NCBI GenBank assembly: GCA_009784935.1
Contig: WQXI01000009.1
Location: 1 to 64,000 of the forward strand
Reading direction: 5' to 3'
Source: Treponema sp.
GTDB taxonomy: Bacteria; Spirochaetota; Spirochaetia; Treponematales; Breznakiellaceae
DNA: 64,000 nucleotides
Shown: one piece after another, positions 60,572 to 64,000 of the stretch
Layout of the letters: every line of letters starts with the position of its first letter
Numbering within the stretch: position 1 is the first letter of the stretch
The notes under the pieces: generated by a model
What the model saw: only the letters and a program-made list of their open reading frames with translations
What the model was told of the DNA's origin: nothing
Databases searched by the model: none
Program-made: the position numbers and the translations under genes

Positions 60572-61391
60572 TGCGTACAACTCTAAAACCTGTATAAAAC
60601 ATTCTAAATGTCGGACGGTTTCCAAATCTGTACGCACTGCGGCACCAATCAGCGGCAAAGTCAAAACAGCCGCCGCGGTAAACGCGCGCTCCCCTCGGGC
60701 TTGACGCAGGTCCTATAGGATCAGTTTTTGGTTCTGCAGTATATGGAGCAAACCAATCCCAGCACCATTCAAGAACATTGCCATGCATATCATAAAGTCC
60801 CCATGCATTAGGCTGTTTTTGCCCGACAGGATATGTAGAACGGCTTCTTGAACCATTAACAATAAAAAATGAGTTTTCTCTGCTCCAGCCGGCGTCTTCC
60901 ATTGATGTTCCGGAATTAAACGGCGTTTGCGTTCCGGCGCGGCAGGCATATTCCCATTCAGCTTCTGTAGGCAGACGATAACCATTTGCCTGCCTGTTCC
61001 ATGTTACATTTGCGCCTTCTATTGTATACACGGGAGTAAGCCCTTCTCTTACACTTCTTCTGTTGCAGTAATCAATCGCGTTATTCCAGCTTACCTGATC
61101 GACAGGTCTGTTTGGCTCCCTATGATTTTGAGAACTGGGATTAACACCCATAATATCTTCGTATTCCGCTTGTGTTATCGGAAATTTTGACATTAAAAAA
61201 GAACTGACAGTTACTCTATGCTGGGGACTTTCGTCGGTCATGTGCCTTCCGGATTCGTTTTCCGGACTCCCCATAAGAAATGAGCCGCCGTTTATGCGGA
61301 TCATTGTATTAGGACCCTGTGTATATGCAAATTGGAGAATAAAACACCCAATTACAGAAAAAAGCAATATTTTGATCATTTTGTTATTCAT
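60561..61391 (-). CDS. secreted SUMF/FGE-like protein
   Basis: 276 residues from the ATG at 61391 (promoter at 61426-61398 lies in the longer frame). A signal sequence (about 1-25) precedes a formylglycine-generating-enzyme-type sulfatase-modifying domain: MIRINGGSFLMGSPENESGR, HRVTVSSFLMSKFPITQAEY, RLPTEAEWEYACRAG, WGLYDMHGNVLEWCWDW, and GFRVVR. The two closely spaced copper-binding cysteines of true FGE (CxxxxC) are not seen; GGCFDFAADWC has a wider gap. It is probably a binding or structural relative, not an oxidase. It overlaps ligA by 11 bases. Confidence 0.85.
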   Translation of the reverse strand: MNNKMIKILLFSVIGCFILQFAYTQGPNTMIRINGGSFLMGSPENESGRHMTDESPQHRVTVSSFLMSKFPITQAEYEDIMGVNPSSQNHREPNRPVDQVSWNNAIDYCNRRSVREGLTPVYTIEGANVTWNRQANGYRLPTEAEWEYACRAGTQTPFNSGTSMEDAGWSRENSFFIVNGSRSRSTYPVGQKQPNAWGLYDMHGNVLEWCWDWFAPYTAEPKTDPIGPASSPRGARVYRGGCFDFAADWCRSAYRFGNRPTFRMFYTGFRVVRNAQ

Positions 61392-61392
61392 A

Positions 61393-61421
61393 TAGTCATT
61401 ATATCTTATTTTCTTTATAAT
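61393..61421 (+). promoter_or_regulatory. promoter of purL
   Basis: TAGTCA (61393-61398), 17-base spacer, TATAAT (61416-61421). A leader of about 16 bases carries AAGGGG before the ATG at 61444. It overlaps the divergent SUMF-like promoter. Confidence 0.55.
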
Positions 61422-61426
61422 GCCAA
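61398..61426 (-). promoter_or_regulatory. promoter of the SUMF-like/ligA operon, leaderless geometry
   Basis: Minus strand TTGGCA (61426-61421), 17-base spacer, TATAAT (61403-61398), six bases (GACTAT) to the ATG at 61391. Confidence 0.75.
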
Positions 61427-61443
61427 TAGAAGGGGATAATATC

Positions 61444-64000
61444 ATGCAAGTTTATCAAATTTTAACAGAGAAAAAGCCAGAATACGCGGTAGAAACTGCT
61501 TCTTTGGCATCGGATCTTCGCTTTGCGCTGGAAATTACCAATTTAAAAGCGGTCAGAATAATAAATCGCTACTTTATAGAAGGTATTTCTGAAAAAGACT
61601 TTGAAACTGTTAAAAAAACTGTTTTTTATGATCCAATCATTGATATTTTTCATAATTCATTACCTTCTTTTGATGAAAATAACGAACCTGTAAAGGTTTT
61701 TGCCGCAGAATTCCTGCCCGGACAGTTTGACCAAAGAGCCGATTACTGCGCTCAATGTATAAAAATACTGACAGGAAAAGATGAAATTACCGTTCATACG
61801 TCAAAAATATACGCTTTCTGCGGCGATATAACAACAGAAGATTTTAAAAAAATAAAATCATGGATTTTAAATCCTGTAGAAAGCCGCGAAACTTCGTTAG
61901 AAAAACCGGATACGCTAAAACAAATTTTTCCTGTTCCCGGAGAAATTAAAACAATCGATGGTTTTATTTCTTTTTCTGATTCTCAGCTAAAAAACTTTGG
62001 CATTGAATTAAAACTAGCTATGGATCTATCGGATCTAAAATTTTGTCAAAATTATTTTCGTAATGATGAAAAACGCGACCCTACTATTACAGAGATACGC
62101 GTGCTTGACACTTATTGGTCAGATCACTGCCGTCACACTACATTTCTTACAGAACTGGATATTCAGATAGAAGACGGTGATATAAAACAAAGCTATAATG
62201 ATTATCTCGAACTAAGAACGTCTCTCGGACGCGGCTTAAAACCAATCACACTAATGGATATTGCAACAATAGGCGCAAGAGCGCTAAAAAAACGCGGTTT
62301 ACTAAAAAGCCTTGATGAATCTGACGAAATTAACGCTTGTTCTGTAAAAATAAAAGTTGATGTTGACGGTAAAGAAAAAGACTGGCTGTTAATGTTTAAG
62401 AACGAAACGCATAACCATCCTACAGAAATCGAACCTTTCGGCGGAGCTTCTACATGTCTTGGCGGAGCAATCCGTGATCCGCTTTCTGGGCGTTCATATG
62501 TTTACCAGGCAATGCGCATAACGGGAGCTTCTGATCCGCTGCAAAAAGTTTCTTCCGCTCTGCCGGGAAAACTGCCGCAGTTAAAAATCTGCCGCACAGC
62601 TGCCGCAGGTTACAGTTCTTACGGCAATCAGATAGGACTTTCATCGGGACATCTTTTGGAAATTTATCACAGCGGTTATGCGGCAAAACGCATGGAACTC
62701 GGCGCATTGATAGGCGCAGCTCCGGCAGAAAATGTCGTACGTAAAAAACCATCTAACGGCGATGTTGTTATACTATTAGGGGGAAGAACAGGAAGGGACG
62801 GCATTGGAGGAGCTACAAGCTCATCAAAATCTCAGTCAGAAGACGCGCTTTTAACATGCGGCGCTGATGTACAAAAAGGCAATCCTCCCGAAGAACGAAA
62901 AATCGTAAGGCTATTCCGCAATCCAAAGGCTGCGCGGCTTATAAAGAAGTGCAATGATTTCGGCGCGGGAGGCGTAAGCGTTTCTGTCGGCGAACTTGCT
63001 GACGGACTTTTAATTAATCTAAATAAAGTAACAACAAAGTATGACGGACTCGACGGAACAGAAATCGCAATAAGCGAGAGCCAAGAGAGAATGTCTGTAG
63101 TAACTTCAAAAAAAGACGCTGATAAGTTTATTAAATTTGCAAAAGACGAAAATTTAGAAGCGGCAGTAATTGCAGAAGTTACAAAATCTCCGCGTCTTGT
63201 AATGAACTGGAATAAAAAAACAATCGTAAATCTTTCGCGCGCTTTCTTAAATTCTAACGGCTCAGGAAAATCTGCCAAGGCAAATATCCTAACATCTAAC
63301 TTAAAGGCTCAGGAAGTTTTAAAAACAAAAAAATTATTTACCGATATTAATGAACTGGAAAGTTTTGCAGGTTCATTAAATATTTGTTCTCAAAAAGGAT
63401 TAATTAACAGGTTTGATTCTACAATCGGAGCGGCAACAGTAATGTCTCCGCTTGGAGGCAAATACCAGCTTACGCCGGCGCAGGTAATGGCGGCAAAAAT
63501 TCCTGTATTAAACGGAGAAACAACGGCTGCTTCGGTCTTTTCATTTGGATTTGATCCAATTGTTTCGTCTGTAAGCCCGTACTACGGCGCGGTTTTTGCG
63601 GTTGTGCATTCCATAGCAAAAATAATCGCAGCCGGCGGAAGCAGAAAAAACTGCTGGCTTTCTTTTCAGGAATATTTTGAAAGATTAGGCGACGATCCTC
63701 TCCGCTGGGGAAAACCTGTTTCTGCTCTTTTGGGAGCATTAGACGCTCAGCTCGGTCTTGAAATCGCCGCTATCGGCGGAAAAGATTCTATGTCCGGCAG
63801 CTTCGGAGATATTGATGTTCCGCCGACATTAGTCTCTTTTGCTGTTTCTACCGCAAAAACCGCCGCAATAATTTCGCCGGAGTTTAAAAAAGACAACCGT
63901 TTTGTTTACTTATTAAAAATACCGTCTTCTCTTTTTTCTAAAGTTGATTATGCGGCATTACGCAAATTTTTTGATGATACAGAAAAATTAATTAAAAGCG
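61444..64000 (+). CDS. purL: phosphoribosylformylglycinamidine synthase, partial
   Basis: The reading frame runs from the ATG at 61444 off the right edge (852 codons present). Converts FGAR to FGAM in purine synthesis. Diagnostic stretches: the N-terminal PurS-like part, then TEIRVLDTYWSDHCRHTTF, FKNETHNHPTEIEPFGG, ASTCLGGAIRDPLSGR and GGRTGRDGIGGAT, in the order of the large single-chain enzyme (about 1250 residues) with a C-terminal glutaminase expected outside the window. PRPP from prs feeds the same pathway. AAGGGG is eight to nine bases before the ATG. Confidence 0.93.
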   Translation, partial: MQVYQILTEKKPEYAVETASLASDLRFALEITNLKAVRIINRYFIEGISEKDFETVKKTVFYDPIIDIFHNSLPSFDENNEPVKVFAAEFLPGQFDQRADYCAQCIKILTGKDEITVHTSKIYAFCGDITTEDFKKIKSWILNPVESRETSLEKPDTLKQIFPVPGEIKTIDGFISFSDSQLKNFGIELKLAMDLSDLKFCQNYFRNDEKRDPTITEIRVLDTYWSDHCRHTTFLTELDIQIEDGDIKQSYNDYLELRTSLGRGLKPITLMDIATIGARALKKRGLLKSLDESDEINACSVKIKVDVDGKEKDWLLMFKNETHNHPTEIEPFGGASTCLGGAIRDPLSGRSYVYQAMRITGASDPLQKVSSALPGKLPQLKICRTAAAGYSSYGNQIGLSSGHLLEIYHSGYAAKRMELGALIGAAPAENVVRKKPSNGDVVILLGGRTGRDGIGGATSSSKSQSEDALLTCGADVQKGNPPEERKIVRLFRNPKAARLIKKCNDFGAGGVSVSVGELADGLLINLNKVTTKYDGLDGTEIAISESQERMSVVTSKKDADKFIKFAKDENLEAAVIAEVTKSPRLVMNWNKKTIVNLSRAFLNSNGSGKSAKANILTSNLKAQEVLKTKKLFTDINELESFAGSLNICSQKGLINRFDSTIGAATVMSPLGGKYQLTPAQVMAAKIPVLNGETTAASVFSFGFDPIVSSVSPYYGAVFAVVHSIAKIIAAGGSRKNCWLSFQEYFERLGDDPLRWGKPVSALLGALDAQLGLEIAAIGGKDSMSGSFGDIDVPPTLVSFAVSTAKTAAIISPEFKKDNRFVYLLKIPSSLFSKVDYAALRKFFDDTEKLIKS

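Noticed and set aside
61444-63739. Minus-strand ORFs at 62450-62752, 62832-63278 and 63470-63739
   Set aside because: They are antisense to purL, which is clear from its conserved motifs.
1-64000. tRNA, rRNA, tmRNA or other structured RNA genes
   Set aside because: No T-loop GGTTCGAATCC-type motif with a surrounding cloverleaf, and no rRNA signature, was found by eye. A tRNAscan or Rfam search would settle this.

Overview
The window is a dense stretch of a spirochaete chromosome, most likely from a Treponema or close relative. Evidence: a P83/100-family antigen gene; a 916-residue protein with a GreA domain at its C-terminus; the order small exported protein - TamB - BamA - Skp - MutS, which I recall from Treponema pallidum; many lipoproteins and HEAT/TPR proteins; and moderate-to-low GC with no rRNA or tRNA genes seen. 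48 protein genes are annotated; the last (purL) runs off the right edge. No CRISPR array, insertion sequence, integrase or phage gene was found.

Layout. 1-2.4 kb: an AT-rich island of three small exported proteins behind a consensus promoter. 2.4-4.2 kb (minus): coaD, rpmF, acpP, rnc. 4.3-6.5 kb (plus): a lipoprotein, a HEAT protein and a P-loop/Asp23 fusion, facing pcnB and an alpha/beta hydrolase. 8.7-12 kb (plus): a beta-propeller/HEAT protein and P83/100. 12-15.4 kb (minus): rsmE, a zinc protease, nifS, nifU. 15.5-17.4 kb (plus): a COG3014-like/LpoB-like lipoprotein pair. 17.4-24.8 kb: a CHASE2-type cyclase-like membrane protein, uxaC and kdgK (hexuronate catabolism), birA, thrH, era. 24.8-33.9 kb: one 3012-residue secreted repeat protein whose stop overlaps the era start. 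33.9-35 kb: a long inverted-repeat element and a Phd/PIN toxin-antitoxin pair. 35-40.4 kb: prs, dtd, three exported or membrane TPR-type proteins, rpe. 40.5-45.6 kb (plus): a TPR protein, the GreA-domain protein, a VWA-like protein. 45.6-57.8 kb (minus): tamB-bamA-skp-mutS-comF-pyrC. 58-64 kb: a small exported protein, ligA with an overlapping SUMF-like gene, and the start of purL.

The most striking signal is regulatory. At many first-of-operon genes the -10 hexamer ends only 5-7 bases before the start codon (6 in most), so the mRNA should begin at or next to the start codon (leaderless). Downstream genes in the same operons usually carry ordinary Shine-Dalgarno sites. The best cases are at 414, 4292, 15438(-), 35055, 39720(-), 40426(-) and 61391(-). 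Several of these assignments move the start well inside the longest open frame. Space is saved elsewhere too: convergent genes touch or overlap, and the intrinsic terminators of two plus-strand operons sit inside the 3' coding ends of the opposing genes (nifU, pcnB). Divergent genes share or interlock promoter elements (rpe/TPR, birA/thrH, SUMF-like/purL).

All assignments come from reading the sequence and recalling families; no database search was run.
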